A stretch of DNA of 64,000 nt from assembly GCF_000284595.1 (NCBI RefSeq), contig NC_017671.1, positions 2,265,001 through 2,329,000 on the forward strand. Reading direction: 5' to 3'. The notes under the pieces were generated by a model. That model ran no database searches and was not told where the DNA came from. It was given only the letters and a program-made list of their open reading frames with translations. The position numbers and the translations under genes are program-made. Numbering within the stretch: the stretch's first letter is position 1; each line of letters starts with the position of its first letter. Shown piece by piece: positions 1-7,783 of the stretch. The DNA is from Stenotrophomonas maltophilia D457 (GTDB lineage Bacteria > Pseudomonadota > Gammaproteobacteria > Xanthomonadales > Xanthomonadaceae).

Positions 1-523
1 GCCCGGCGATGTGGGTGCCCAGTGCCTTCATCGCAGCGAACAGGTCGCGGCGCGCCGGGCGTGACTGCTCATCGGAGATCTGCTGGGCCTGCGCGCCATC
101 ACCGGCGGCCACGGCTTCGCGCATCGCCTTGTTGGCGGCGAAGTAGCGATCCAGCTGGGTGCTGGCGGCGCGATACAGCTCGCGCTCCTTGTCCAGCGCC
201 GGCAGCGCCGCATACGCCGCCAGCTCGTCATGTACGGCCTTGGCGGTGTCGTCCATGCGCTTGTTGTAGTCGGCGACCTTCTCCGGCTGGTCGAGCATGC
301 TCAGCTGGGCCAGTTCGTAGGTGCGGAACTCACCGAGCTGCGAGCGCGCCTCGCCCAGGTGCTGGACCGAGGGGATATCGTTGCCGGCCATCTCGCGCAG
401 CTGCGCGTTGGCTTCGCTCAGTCGCAGCAGGGCGAACGCGCCGAGGACCAGGGTCATCAGGGTGGTAAGGGTGAACCCCACGGCCAGCTTGCGGGCGATG
501 GGCAGATCTTGGAACCACTTCAT
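1..523 (-). CDS. Methyl-accepting chemotaxis protein, N-terminal part (cut by window edge)
   Basis: Only the first 174 or so residues are inside the window, and the reading frame is open to base 1. The protein begins MKWFQDLPIARKLAVGF. One hydrophobic segment follows (about residues 11-31), then a helical ligand-binding region (about 35-174) with the spacing of a four-helix-bundle receptor domain. This is the usual start of an inner-membrane chemoreceptor; the HAMP and signalling domains would lie beyond the window. The start is the ATG at 521-523, with GGAG about 10 bases upstream. A sigma-28 box at 633-659 suggests FliA-dependent expression. It follows the cheA gene at 896-2884 in the same direction but is separated from it by a terminator. 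The family call is firm; the ligand cannot be read. Confidence 0.85.
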   Translation of the reverse strand, partial: MKWFQDLPIARKLAVGFTLTTLMTLVLGAFALLRLSEANAQLREMAGNDIPSVQHLGEARSQLGEFRTYELAQLSMLDQPEKVADYNKRMDDTAKAVHDELAAYAALPALDKERELYRAASTQLDRYFAANKAMREAVAAGDGAQAQQISDEQSRPARRDLFAAMKALGTHIAG

Positions 524-632
524 GCAGGGTGCTCCAGGTGGGCAGAGTGCCGGCGTCTGTGCGCCGGTTTGGGGGTGGTTGCAGAGCGAACGGTGGTGCC
601 CGGTGGGGTTCGGTGACGGCCGTCAAAGCGAA

Positions 633-659
633 ATAGCGGCGCAGTCCGGATGGACTTTA
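633..659 (-). promoter_or_regulatory. Sigma-28 (FliA) promoter for the MCP gene
   Basis: Read on the minus strand, TAAAGTCC, 11 bases, then GCCGCTAT. This fits the enteric consensus TAAAGTTT-N11-GCCGATAA with exact spacing. It lies about 110 bases upstream of the MCP start codon. Confidence 0.7.
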
Positions 660-839
660 TGGACGCATGTCACATTCGGTGGCGTAGGGATGACGGCGCG
701 GAAGTGGCGCAGCGGCGGGGCTTTCGCTTGCATGGCGTAGTTGCGCGCGAAACCATCGCGTCGACGGAGTTCACAGAACGGATGGGGTCAGATCCCTTTT
801 CCCCGAAAGGGCATCCGGCCCCGGCCGGAATGGAGCGCG

Positions 840-871
840 CAAACAAAAACCGCCGCCCCGGAGGGCGGCGG
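840..871 (-). terminator. Rho-independent terminator after cheA
   Basis: The stem CCGCCGCCC/GGGCGGCGG (850-871, minus-strand sense) is followed by TTTTTGTTTG. It begins about 25 bases past the cheA stop codon. Confidence 0.85.
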
Positions 872-895
872 TCCAGTACACGCATGCAGTGTGGA

Positions 896-2884
896 TCAGG
901 CGGCCTGCGGCATCCGCAGTGAACGCACCAGCCCGCCGATGTCGACGATCAATGCGACGCGGCCGTCGCCGAGAATGGTCGCACCGGACACCCCGCCGAT
1001 GCGGCGGTAGTTGTTCTCGATGTTCTTCACCACCACCTGCTGCTGGCCGACCAGTTCGTCCACTTCCAGGGCGATCTTCTGGCCATCGCCTTCGACCACC
1101 ACCACCAGCGATTCGCTGCCGGGTGCACGGTTGCCGTAGCCGTAGTACTCGCTCAGCGACAGGATCGGCAGGTATTCACCGCGCACGCGCAGCACGCGGC
1201 CTTCGCCGGCCATGCTGCGGATGTCCTCGGCTTGCGGCTGCAACGCCTCAAGCACATAGGCCAACGGCAGGATCAGGGTCTCACCGGCTACCGCCACGGT
1301 CATGCCATCGAGGATGGCCAGGGTGAGCGGCAGGCGGATCAGCGTGCGGGTGCCAGCGCCGAGGCTGCTTTCAATCTGCACCTCGCCCCCCAACGCCTGG
1401 ATGTTGCGGCGGACCACGTCCATGCCGACGCCACGACCGGACAGGTCAGTGACCGCATCGGCCGTGGAGAAGCCGGGCTGGAAGATCAGGTCCCAGACCT
1501 GCGAATCGGTCGGGTTGTCCGGCACCGCCAGGCCGCGCTCGGTGGCCTTGGCCAGGATCTTGGCGCGGTCCAGGCCGCGACCGTCGTCGCTGACTTCGAT
1601 GACAATGTGGCCGCCCTGGTGCGAGGCCGCCAGGGTGATCGTGCCGGTTTCGTCCTTGCCTGCACCGCGGCGCACGTCGGGCATTTCCAGGCCGTGGTCG
1701 ATCGAGTTGCGCACCAGATGCACCAGCGGATCGGCGATCTTCTCGATCAGGCCCTTGTCCAGCTCGGTACCTTCGCCGACGGTGCGCAGCCGCACCTGCT
1801 TGCCGAGGCGGCTGGACAGGTCGCGGACCAGGCGCGGGAAGCGACGGAACACCGCATCGACCGGCAGCATGCGCACGCCGATCACCGCTTCCTGCAGGTC
1901 GCGGGTGTTGCGTTCAAGCTGGTCCAGGCCAGCGAACAGGCTCTCGGCGTGGACCGGGTCCAGCGCATGCGAGACCTGCTTGAGCATGGCCTGGGTGATG
2001 ACCAGTTCGCCGACCAGGTTGATCAGCGCGTCGACCTTGTCGACGCTGACGCGGATGGAGGTTTCCGCTTCCTGGCTGGCGCCACCGCTGGCGGCAGGCG
2101 CGGCGGGTGCCGACGGCGACGCTGCCGCCGGAGCGGGAGCAGCCGCGGCCGGCGCCTGGGTGGCCAGGCTCGGCGGTGCGGCCGGACGGATGTCCAGCTC
2201 GCAGTCGTCCAGTACCCACGCGAAGGTGTCTTCGATCTTGCTGCGCGGCACCTTGCCGACCAGACCCAGGTCCCACGCCAGGTGGGCTTCGAGCGGATCG
2301 AGCTGCGCGAAGCCCGGCAGGCGGTCCATGCGCGCGGCGACCTGCAGCGAACCGAGGTGTTCCAGTTCGCGGATGATGCGCAGCGGGTCGTTGCCGCTCA
2401 TGAACAGCGACGGCGCCGGGGTGAAGCCGATCTGCCAGGCTTCCGGCGTATCGTCCACCTTGGCTGCGGCGGCCGCCGGGGCGCTCGCTGCGGCCTGGCC
2501 GGACAGAACCGCTTCCAGGCGTGCCTTCACCGCAGCGACGGCAGCCGGATCGGCAGCCTGGCCATGTTCGGCTTCGCGCAGCAGGGCGCGCAGCACGTCC
2601 ACCGAAGACAGCATGGCGTCGACGGCGTGGCCTTCCAGTGCCCGCTTGCCGGCGCGCAGCTCATCGAGCAGCGTTTCCAGCACGTGGGTCAGGCCGGCGA
2701 TCGCGTCGAAGCCGAAGGTGCCGGCGCCGCCCTTGATCGAATGGGCAGCGCGGAACACCGAATTGATGATCTCCGCGTCCTGCTGCCCCGATTCCAGGGC
2801 CAGCAGGCCAGCCTCCATCGCGTCGAGGCCTTCGCGGCTCTCCTCGAAGAAGGTGGCGTGGAAGCGTTGCAGGTCCATGCTCAT
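896..2884 (-). CDS. cheA: Chemotaxis histidine kinase CheA (second copy)
   Basis: A 662-residue CheA, the autokinase that passes phosphate from receptor arrays to CheY. Domains in order: an HPt domain with the phospho-acceptor in AAHSIKGGAGTFGF (His48); an Ala/Pro-rich linker; a region (about 160-240) that may be a divergent regulator-binding domain; a dimerisation helix pair starting at VDALINLVGELVITQ; a HATPase domain with LVRNSIDHG and GRGVGMDVV; and a C-terminal CheW-like domain. It is the last gene of a STAS-cheY-cheA unit; its ATG lies 46 bases past the cheY stop. A different CheA sits at 7784-9628, so this locus encodes two kinases. Whether both feed the flagellar motor cannot be told from sequence. 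Confidence 0.95.
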   Translation of the reverse strand: MSMDLQRFHATFFEESREGLDAMEAGLLALESGQQDAEIINSVFRAAHSIKGGAGTFGFDAIAGLTHVLETLLDELRAGKRALEGHAVDAMLSSVDVLRALLREAEHGQAADPAAVAAVKARLEAVLSGQAAASAPAAAAAKVDDTPEAWQIGFTPAPSLFMSGNDPLRIIRELEHLGSLQVAARMDRLPGFAQLDPLEAHLAWDLGLVGKVPRSKIEDTFAWVLDDCELDIRPAAPPSLATQAPAAAAPAPAAASPSAPAAPAASGGASQEAETSIRVSVDKVDALINLVGELVITQAMLKQVSHALDPVHAESLFAGLDQLERNTRDLQEAVIGVRMLPVDAVFRRFPRLVRDLSSRLGKQVRLRTVGEGTELDKGLIEKIADPLVHLVRNSIDHGLEMPDVRRGAGKDETGTITLAASHQGGHIVIEVSDDGRGLDRAKILAKATERGLAVPDNPTDSQVWDLIFQPGFSTADAVTDLSGRGVGMDVVRRNIQALGGEVQIESSLGAGTRTLIRLPLTLAILDGMTVAVAGETLILPLAYVLEALQPQAEDIRSMAGEGRVLRVRGEYLPILSLSEYYGYGNRAPGSESLVVVVEGDGQKIALEVDELVGQQQVVVKNIENNYRRIGGVSGATILGDGRVALIVDIGGLVRSLRMPQAA

Positions 2885-2929
2885 GGCAGTGGTGGTCCGG
2901 AAGCGAAGAGGGGGAGCGGTGCCGGGCGA

Positions 2930-3295
2930 TCAGCCCAGCACTTTCTGCACGGTGGCGACCAGCTGTTCGGGATTGAACGGCTTGACCAGCCAACCCGTGG
3001 CGCCAGCGGCCTTGCCTTCGGACTTCTTGTCGGCGGCAGATTCGGTGGTCAGCATCAGCAGCGGGGTGAACTTGTAGTCCGGCAGCTGGCGCAGTTCGCG
3101 GATCAGCGCGATGCCATCCATGTTCGGCATGTTGACGTCGGTAACCACCGCATTGAAGCGCTGGCCCTTGGCGCGACCGAGCGCGACCGCGCCGTCTTCA
3201 GCTTCTTCGACGGCAAAACCGGCCGAGGTGAGGGCGAAGGACACCATCTGGCGCATCGACGCCGAATCGTCCACCACCAAGATACGTGCGCTCAT
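2930..3295 (-). CDS. cheY: CheY-like single-domain response regulator
   Basis: A 121-residue receiver domain with no output domain. The acidic pair is D9-D10, the phospho-acceptor is D53 in VVTDVNMP, the switch residues are T83/T84 in LMLTTES, and the conserved lysine is K105 in VKPF. The start ATG overlaps the STAS stop codon (ATGA), so translation is probably coupled. It lies between the STAS gene and the second cheA, its probable kinase. It differs clearly from the CheY at 10236-10628 (which has TDWNMP), so it could be a phosphate sink or a dedicated partner rather than the motor-binding CheY. Confidence 0.93.
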   Translation of the reverse strand: MSARILVVDDSASMRQMVSFALTSAGFAVEEAEDGAVALGRAKGQRFNAVVTDVNMPNMDGIALIRELRQLPDYKFTPLLMLTTESAADKKSEGKAAGATGWLVKPFNPEQLVATVQKVLG

Positions 3296-3600
3296 GCAGC
3301 GTTCTCCACAGATTTCAGGTTGTCATGGGTTACGTCCAGGCCGAGGGCCTGGGTGACGCCCAGCAGGCGCGCGGCGTCACGGAAGGTTGCAGTGCAACCG
3401 TGGAAGCCGGTGCCCAGGCCTGCCTCGCGGCGGGCCTGCACGAACGCACACAGCACCTGCACGGCGGCCGTGTGGATGCGGGCGACCTGGCTGGCATCCA
3501 GGGTCAGCTCGCCTGCCTGCTCCACCAGGGGGGCAAGGCGGTTCTTGAGCTCGGTAGTGCTCTCGATGCCGAGATCCCCACCCAGTTCGACAGTGCTCAT
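3292..3600 (-). CDS. STAS-domain protein (anti-sigma-factor-antagonist-like)
   Basis: A 102-residue protein of the SpoIIAA/MlaB type: MSTVELGGDLGIESTTELKN, then TLDASQVARIHTAAVQVL. Partner-switch STAS proteins have a phosphorylatable serine after a DSSG-like motif; here the equivalent stretch reads RIHTAAVQ, so a threonine would have to serve, if anything does. The ATG at 3598-3600 was chosen over an upstream TTG (3613-3615) because GGAG lies seven bases before it. It is the first gene of an operon with cheY and cheA, behind a sigma-28 box at 3631-3657. Its role in chemotaxis is unknown to me. Confidence 0.85.
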   Translation of the reverse strand: MSTVELGGDLGIESTTELKNRLAPLVEQAGELTLDASQVARIHTAAVQVLCAFVQARREAGLGTGFHGCTATFRDAARLLGVTQALGLDVTHDNLKSVENAA

Positions 3601-3630
3601 CGTTGCTCCGGACAAACGGTTCCGTGATCC

Positions 3631-3657
3631 ATAACGGCACCCCGGTGGGGTTCTTTA
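3631..3657 (-). promoter_or_regulatory. Sigma-28 promoter for STAS-cheY-cheA
   Basis: Minus-strand TAAAGAAC, 11 bases, GCCGTTAT. Spacing is exact and both boxes are close to consensus. It lies about 30 bases upstream of the STAS start codon. Confidence 0.75.
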
Positions 3658-3694
3658 GAAGAATCGACGCGGTGCGTCGATGCGGTCGCTGTTG

Positions 3695-3879
3695 AAAAGG
3701 GGACGGAGGGGATTAAGTCGCAAGCGACCTGGCTCTGCCGCAGCCCCCTCGGCAACGGCGACCGCGCAGTGGGGATGTAAGGTGTTGATCCAACGGATCA
3801 ACTCCTTGCGTCCCCGACAGGCACCGCTCCGGCGCCAAGCGCCGAGCCACTTGCGACTTAATCCCCTCCGTCCCCTTTT
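3695..3879. repeat. 185-bp element with 30-bp perfect terminal inverted repeats
   Basis: The left arm (3695-3724) and right arm (3850-3879) are exact reverse complements, beginning AAAAGGGGACGGAGGGGATT. The 125-bp interior has no reading frame of note. It fills the gap between the parP stop and the STAS promoter. It looks like a non-autonomous mobile repeat (MITE or REP-cluster type). No target-site duplication was recognised. Confidence 0.75.
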
Positions 3880-3885
3880 TGGGGG

Positions 3886-5151
3886 TCAGCTCAACAGCCG
3901 TGTGGCGTCGAGCAGGATCATCGGGCGCTGGCTGACCCGGGCCACGCCGCGGAACAGGTCGTTGGAAATCTGGCAGATGCGTGCGGTATCGGGAGGTTCG
4001 ATCTGTGAATCGGTGAGGTTGGCGACATCTTCCACTGCCGACACGCGCAGGCCGATGGTCTCGCCGTCTTCTTCCAGCACCACGATGCGGGTCTGGGCCT
4101 CGTCCTCGGCGGCAGCCGCGCCCAGGTGCAGGCCCAGGTCCATCACCGGGACCACCTGGCCGCGCAGGTTCATGATGCCCAGCATGGCGGCAGCGGTGCC
4201 GCGCAACGGCAGCAGCGGCACCGGCAGCACGACCTCCTGGACCTTCAGCAGTTCCAGCGCATAGGCCTGGGTGCCGCAGCGCAGGCGCAGCCAGCGCGAG
4301 GTGCGTTCACCGGCACGACGGTTCTGCGGATGCGGGCTGCGGGCCGGTTGGTGGGCCTGCGCCTGCAGCTCCTGCCAGGTGCCGGGGCGGTTGCCTGCGG
4401 GTGCATCGACGGCGACGCGCGGCGGCGGCGTGCCGGCGCGTGCGGCCGGGGCCGGTGCAGGGCGTGTCGCCGGGGGGGGCACCGGCGCTGCGACCACGGC
4501 GGGCGGCGGCGCAGGCACGTCTTCGCCACCAGCGGCCGCCTCGAAGGCGGCCTGCAGGCCGGGGCTGTCGGTGTGGGCGAGACGATGGCTGTCCGCCGGG
4601 TCGGTCTCGTAGATCACTTCGTCCGGCAGATCGTCCCAGGTGGGTTCCGGGCCGGTGTTCGCAGCGGCCGCAGCGGGTGCCGGCGCGGTTTCGTGGATGA
4701 CCTCGTCGGGCAGGTCATCCCAGGTCGGCTCGCGTTCGGTGGACGAGGCGCTGGCCGGCGCGGCGGCGGCCTCGAAGGCGGCCTCCAGTGCAGCCTCATC
4801 CTCGGCCGGGGCCGCGACGACGGCATCCGTTTCGTAGACCACTTCAGCGGGCAGGTCGTCCCACGTGGGTTCGCGTTCGGCATCGATCACGCTGACGGGC
4901 GCGGACGCGGCATCGAAAGCGGCTTCCAGTGCGGCATTGTCCACGGCAGGGGCAGCGGCAACGCTCTCGGTTTCGGTTTCGTAGATCACCTCGGCCGGCA
5001 GGTCATCCCAGGTGGGTTCGCGTTCGGCGGCGGCTTCGGTGGCCGTGGCCGGGGCGGTGCTGATCGGCGCGGGGAGGGGAGCGGCGGCCGGGGCGATCGC
5101 CTCGCCCAGCAGTTCGTCCAGGTAGTCGTCGAGGATGCCGGTGCTGTTCAT
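3886..5151 (-). CDS. parP: ParP-like CheW-domain protein with EPTWDDLP repeats
   Basis: A 421-residue protein. The C-terminal third (about 285-415) is a CheW-like domain (WLRLRCGTQAYALELLKVQE, then GIMNLRGQVVPVMDLG). The N-terminal 280 residues are Ala/Pro/Glu-rich and low in complexity. They carry four copies of EPTWDDLP[A/D]EV[I/V][Y/H]ET at residues 45-59, 94-108, 141-155 and 169-183, spaced by AALEAAFEAA-like helices. In vibrios and pseudomonads ParP sits beside the ATPase ParC, has a long N-terminal extension plus a CheW-like domain, and tethers chemoreceptor arrays to the cell pole. The neighbouring gene here is a ParA-family ATPase, overlapping by ATGA. The repeat itself is not one I know. 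A simple CheW scaffold is the alternative. Confidence 0.85.
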   Translation of the reverse strand: MNSTGILDDYLDELLGEAIAPAAAPLPAPISTAPATATEAAAEREPTWDDLPAEVIYETETESVAAAPAVDNAALEAAFDAASAPVSVIDAEREPTWDDLPAEVVYETDAVVAAPAEDEAALEAAFEAAAAPASASSTEREPTWDDLPDEVIHETAPAPAAAAANTGPEPTWDDLPDEVIYETDPADSHRLAHTDSPGLQAAFEAAAGGEDVPAPPPAVVAAPVPPPATRPAPAPAARAGTPPPRVAVDAPAGNRPGTWQELQAQAHQPARSPHPQNRRAGERTSRWLRLRCGTQAYALELLKVQEVVLPVPLLPLRGTAAAMLGIMNLRGQVVPVMDLGLHLGAAAAEDEAQTRIVVLEEDGETIGLRVSAVEDVANLTDSQIEPPDTARICQISNDLFRGVARVSQRPMILLDATRLLS

Positions 5152-5930
5152 GCGGCCTGCTCCAGGGCGCGGGCATCCTCGCCGAGGATCCAGTTCAAGG
5201 CGCGCCGGTAGGCAGCCAGGCCGCGCCCCGGGTAGTCTTCGCCGACGCTCGGCAGGGTCAGCCCGGCGGCGTTGCTGATGCGGGTGTCGATCGGAATCGC
5301 GTCTTCCCAGACGCGGCTGCCATGGCGGTCCTGCATGGTGCGCAGCGACTCGTTGCCGGCGCGGGTGCGGCGGTCGAACAGGGTTGGCAGGATCGAGATC
5401 GGCAGCGGCCGGCGGCGCGAACGCTCGACCATCTCGCCGGTGCGGACCATGCCATCCAGGCCGTGCAGCGCCAGCGGCTCGGCCTGGGTCGGAATGATCA
5501 GGCGATCGGCGGCAGCCAGTGCGTTGATCATCAGCAGGCCGAGCGTCGGTGCGCAGTCCAGCAGGATGTAGTCGTGCTGGCCCTGGTGGCGCGCCAGCGC
5601 GTTCTGCAGGGCCAGGCCGAGGCCGGGTTGGTTGGCGCTACGGCGTTCAAGCGTGGCCAGCGCGGACTGCGCGCAGACGTAGTCCAGGCCCTGGATGTTG
5701 CTGGCATGGCACAGGCCGGACAGGTCCGCCGGCGGTGCGCCGAACAGCTCCAGCACGCCGGCCGGCGGCGGGTCCACCGGCACGCCGAAGGCGCGGCTGA
5801 GCGAAGCATGCGGATCGAGGTCGATCAGCAGCACGCGATGGCCGAGCGCGGCCAGGCCGCGGCCGAGGGCGAGGGTGGTGGTGGTCTTGCCGACTCCGCC
5901 CTTCTGGTTGGCGACTGCCCAGATGCGCAT
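5148..5930 (-). CDS. parC: ParC-like ParA-family ATPase (chemotaxis array positioning)
   Basis: A 260-residue deviant-Walker ATPase. The Walker A stretch is NQKGGVGKTTTTLALG (residues 8-23), followed by LLIDLDPHAS and YILLDCAPTLGLL. By family this is a MinD/ParA-type dimerising ATPase. Its position between motD and the CheW-like parP identifies it as ParC, which places chemotaxis proteins at the flagellated pole, rather than as a chromosome-partition ParA; there is no parB here. The gene follows motD after 4 bases and overlaps parP by ATGA. Confidence 0.9.
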   Translation of the reverse strand: MRIWAVANQKGGVGKTTTTLALGRGLAALGHRVLLIDLDPHASLSRAFGVPVDPPPAGVLELFGAPPADLSGLCHASNIQGLDYVCAQSALATLERRSANQPGLGLALQNALARHQGQHDYILLDCAPTLGLLMINALAAADRLIIPTQAEPLALHGLDGMVRTGEMVERSRRRPLPISILPTLFDRRTRAGNESLRTMQDRHGSRVWEDAIPIDTRISNAAGLTLPSVGEDYPGRGLAAYRRALNWILGEDARALEQAA

Positions 5931-5934
5931 CGGA

Positions 5935-6951
5935 TTACTCCTTCATTGCGGGGGGAACGGCGGCGCCGACGCGGCTGCCAGCCGGCACCGGTGGCAACGT
6001 CACCGGTGCGATGGGGGAGGTGGGGGCGCTGGCCGGCGTTGCGGCGGCCTGTTCGGTGACGGTGCTGCCGGTGGCGCCGGTGGCTGCGTTCAGGCGCTGG
6101 CCGAGCGGGTCCACCGAATGCGAGGTGTCGGCCAGGATGATGACCATCACCCGGCGGTTGCGGTTGCGGCCCTGTGCGCTGTCGTTCTCTTCGCGCGGGC
6201 GGAACTGGCCATAGCCGACCATCGCCAGCCGCGACGGCTGCACGCCCTGGTCGGCGAACAGATGCACCACGCTGGCGGCGCGTCCGGCCGACAGCTCCCA
6301 GTTCGAAGGGAAGGTGGCGGTGGCGATCGGCACGTTGTCGGTGTGGCCTTCCACGCGCACGCTGTTGGGCACGTCGCGCAGCACCTCGGCCAGGCTGGCC
6401 AGGGTCTGCCGTGCATGTACGTCCAGTGCGGCCGAGCCGGTGGGGAACAGGATGTCGCTGTTGATCTCGACCTCGATCCACAGTTCCGTGCGGCGCACGC
6501 TGATCATGCCGCGGTCGATCAGCGGCGCCAGGGCGGCGGTGAGCCGGTCGGCAATCGTGTTGAGCTGGCGCTCGGCACGGGCGATCTGCTCCTGGTTGTG
6601 CACCGACACCGGCATGCGCATCTGCGAGGCCATCGACGGCAGCAGCGTCGGGTCGTGCGAGGGCGCCGGCGCGGACGGTCCGATCTTGGTGCCGGACTTG
6701 ATCACCGACGGGCTGTCCCAGCCGCCACCCTGCACCTGCTTGTTGCCCACCTGCACCGGATTGATCGTGCGCGGCGCGCCACCGAAGGCATCGGTGAGCG
6801 CGTCGGCCATGATCCGGTACTTGCCCTCGTTCACCGATGAGATCGCGTACATGACCACGAAGAAGGCGAGCAGCAGCGTCATCAGGTCGGCATAGGGGAT
6901 CGCCCATGCTTCGTGGTTGGCGTGCTCTTCGTGGTGCTTGCGGCGGGCCAT
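5935..6951 (-). CDS. motD: Flagellar motor stator protein MotD (MotB family)
   Basis: A 338-residue MotB paralogue. A short cytoplasmic start (MARRKHHEEHANHEAW) leads into one transmembrane helix with the ion-binding aspartate D22 in PYADLMTLLLAFFVVMYA. A plug/linker follows, then a C-terminal OmpA-like peptidoglycan-binding domain (SVRVEGHTDNVPI, SAGRAASVVHLF, GYGQFRPREEN). The tail is Ala/Pro-rich. The MotC-MotD pair between cheA and parC matches the second stator set of pseudomonads. Its ATG is one base from the motC stop codon. Whether the ion is H+ or Na+ cannot be read with certainty. Confidence 0.95.
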   Translation of the reverse strand: MARRKHHEEHANHEAWAIPYADLMTLLLAFFVVMYAISSVNEGKYRIMADALTDAFGGAPRTINPVQVGNKQVQGGGWDSPSVIKSGTKIGPSAPAPSHDPTLLPSMASQMRMPVSVHNQEQIARAERQLNTIADRLTAALAPLIDRGMISVRRTELWIEVEINSDILFPTGSAALDVHARQTLASLAEVLRDVPNSVRVEGHTDNVPIATATFPSNWELSAGRAASVVHLFADQGVQPSRLAMVGYGQFRPREENDSAQGRNRNRRVMVIILADTSHSVDPLGQRLNAATGATGSTVTEQAAATPASAPTSPIAPVTLPPVPAGSRVGAAVPPAMKE

Positions 6952-6952
6952 G

Positions 6953-7693
6953 TCAGTGCAGGAAGCCGGAGAGGTTGGTTTCGATGTTGCGCGGGTTCTC
7001 GCCCTGGGCGATCGAGATCAGGCCTTCGATGACCATTTCGCGGTCGCGCGTGTTGTGCGAGATCACGCTCTTGAGCTTGGCGGCGATCGGCAGGAACAGC
7101 AGGTTGGCCGAGGCGATGCCGTAGATCGTGGCGGTGAACGCCGCAGCGATGCCGTGGCCGAGCTTGCTCGGGTCGGCCAGGTTCTTCATCACCGCGATCA
7201 GGCCCAGCACGGCGCCGATGATGCCGAGCGTCGGTGCGTAGATGCCCATCGCTTCGAACACCTTGGCGCCGGCCTGGTCCTGGTGTTCCTGGCTGCCCAG
7301 TTCGATTTCCAGCATGTGCCGCATCGATTCGGGCTCGACACCGTCCACCAGCAGCTGCAGGCCCTTGCGCAGGAACGGGTCCTGCTGCGCTTCCACCTGC
7401 GATTCCAGGCCGAGCAGGCCCTGGCGGCGGGCGATGTTGCTCCACTCGACGATCTGCTGGATCAGTTCGCGGCGATCGCTGTGCGGCGGGCGCACGACCC
7501 AGCGCACGATCTTGAACGCATGCTTGAACACCGCCGGCGAGGTGTGCAGCAGGATCGCGGCAACGGTGCCGACGATGACGATCACGAACGCCGCAGGCGA
7601 CCACAACGACGCCAGGCCGGCGCCCTTGAGGATGCTGCCACCGACCAGCGAGGCCAGGGCGAGAAAGAGTCCAATGAGGCTGAGTCTATCCAT
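6953..7693 (-). CDS. motC: Flagellar motor stator protein MotC (MotA family)
   Basis: A 246-residue MotA paralogue, starting MDRLSLIGLFLALASLVGG. It has four predicted membrane helices, a large cytoplasmic loop between helices 2 and 3 (about 55-145), and the MotA signature region around APTLGIIGAVLGLIAVMKNL. It forms the ion channel of the torque-generating stator with MotD. An in-frame GTG at 7730-7732 would add 13 residues, but the family starts at MDxLSLIG. A sigma-28 box at 7701-7727 overlaps that extension, supporting the ATG at 7691-7693. No Shine-Dalgarno sequence precedes this ATG, and the promoter lies so close that the message may be leaderless. Confidence 0.93.
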   Translation of the reverse strand: MDRLSLIGLFLALASLVGGSILKGAGLASLWSPAAFVIVIVGTVAAILLHTSPAVFKHAFKIVRWVVRPPHSDRRELIQQIVEWSNIARRQGLLGLESQVEAQQDPFLRKGLQLLVDGVEPESMRHMLEIELGSQEHQDQAGAKVFEAMGIYAPTLGIIGAVLGLIAVMKNLADPSKLGHGIAAAFTATIYGIASANLLFLPIAAKLKSVISHNTRDREMVIEGLISIAQGENPRNIETNLSGFLH

Positions 7694-7700
7694 GGATCCG

Positions 7701-7727
7701 GTATCGGCTTGTATGAATGGGACTTGA
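7701..7727 (-). promoter_or_regulatory. Sigma-28 promoter for motC
   Basis: Minus-strand TCAAGTCC, 11 bases, GCCGATAC. The core TCAAG-N14-GCCGATA is the pseudomonad-type FliA consensus without mismatch. The -10 box ends only 7 bases before the motC ATG. Confidence 0.8.
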
Positions 7728-7783
7728 GACACCGGTACGGGCTACTGGTGCGACTTCACGGTTTTACGGGTTCAGCAAGCGGG

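Larger units (their letters stand above)
524..895. other. 372-bp gap between MCP and cheA
   Basis: It holds the MCP leader and its sigma-28 box, a degenerate copy of the GGGGTCAGATCCC repeat near 784-812 (only the left arm is well preserved), and the cheA terminator. No convincing open reading frame is seen. Confidence 0.6.

Noticed and set aside
1232..3634. Very long plus-strand open frames (800 and 591 codons) opposite cheA
   Set aside because: They are antisense shadows produced by high GC at third codon positions. They have no ribosome sites and no recognisable domains, while the minus strand encodes a complete CheA and CheY.
5148..5930. Chromosome or plasmid partition ParA
   Set aside because: No parB or centromere-like repeats are nearby; the gene is embedded between motD and a CheW-domain gene, the ParC position.
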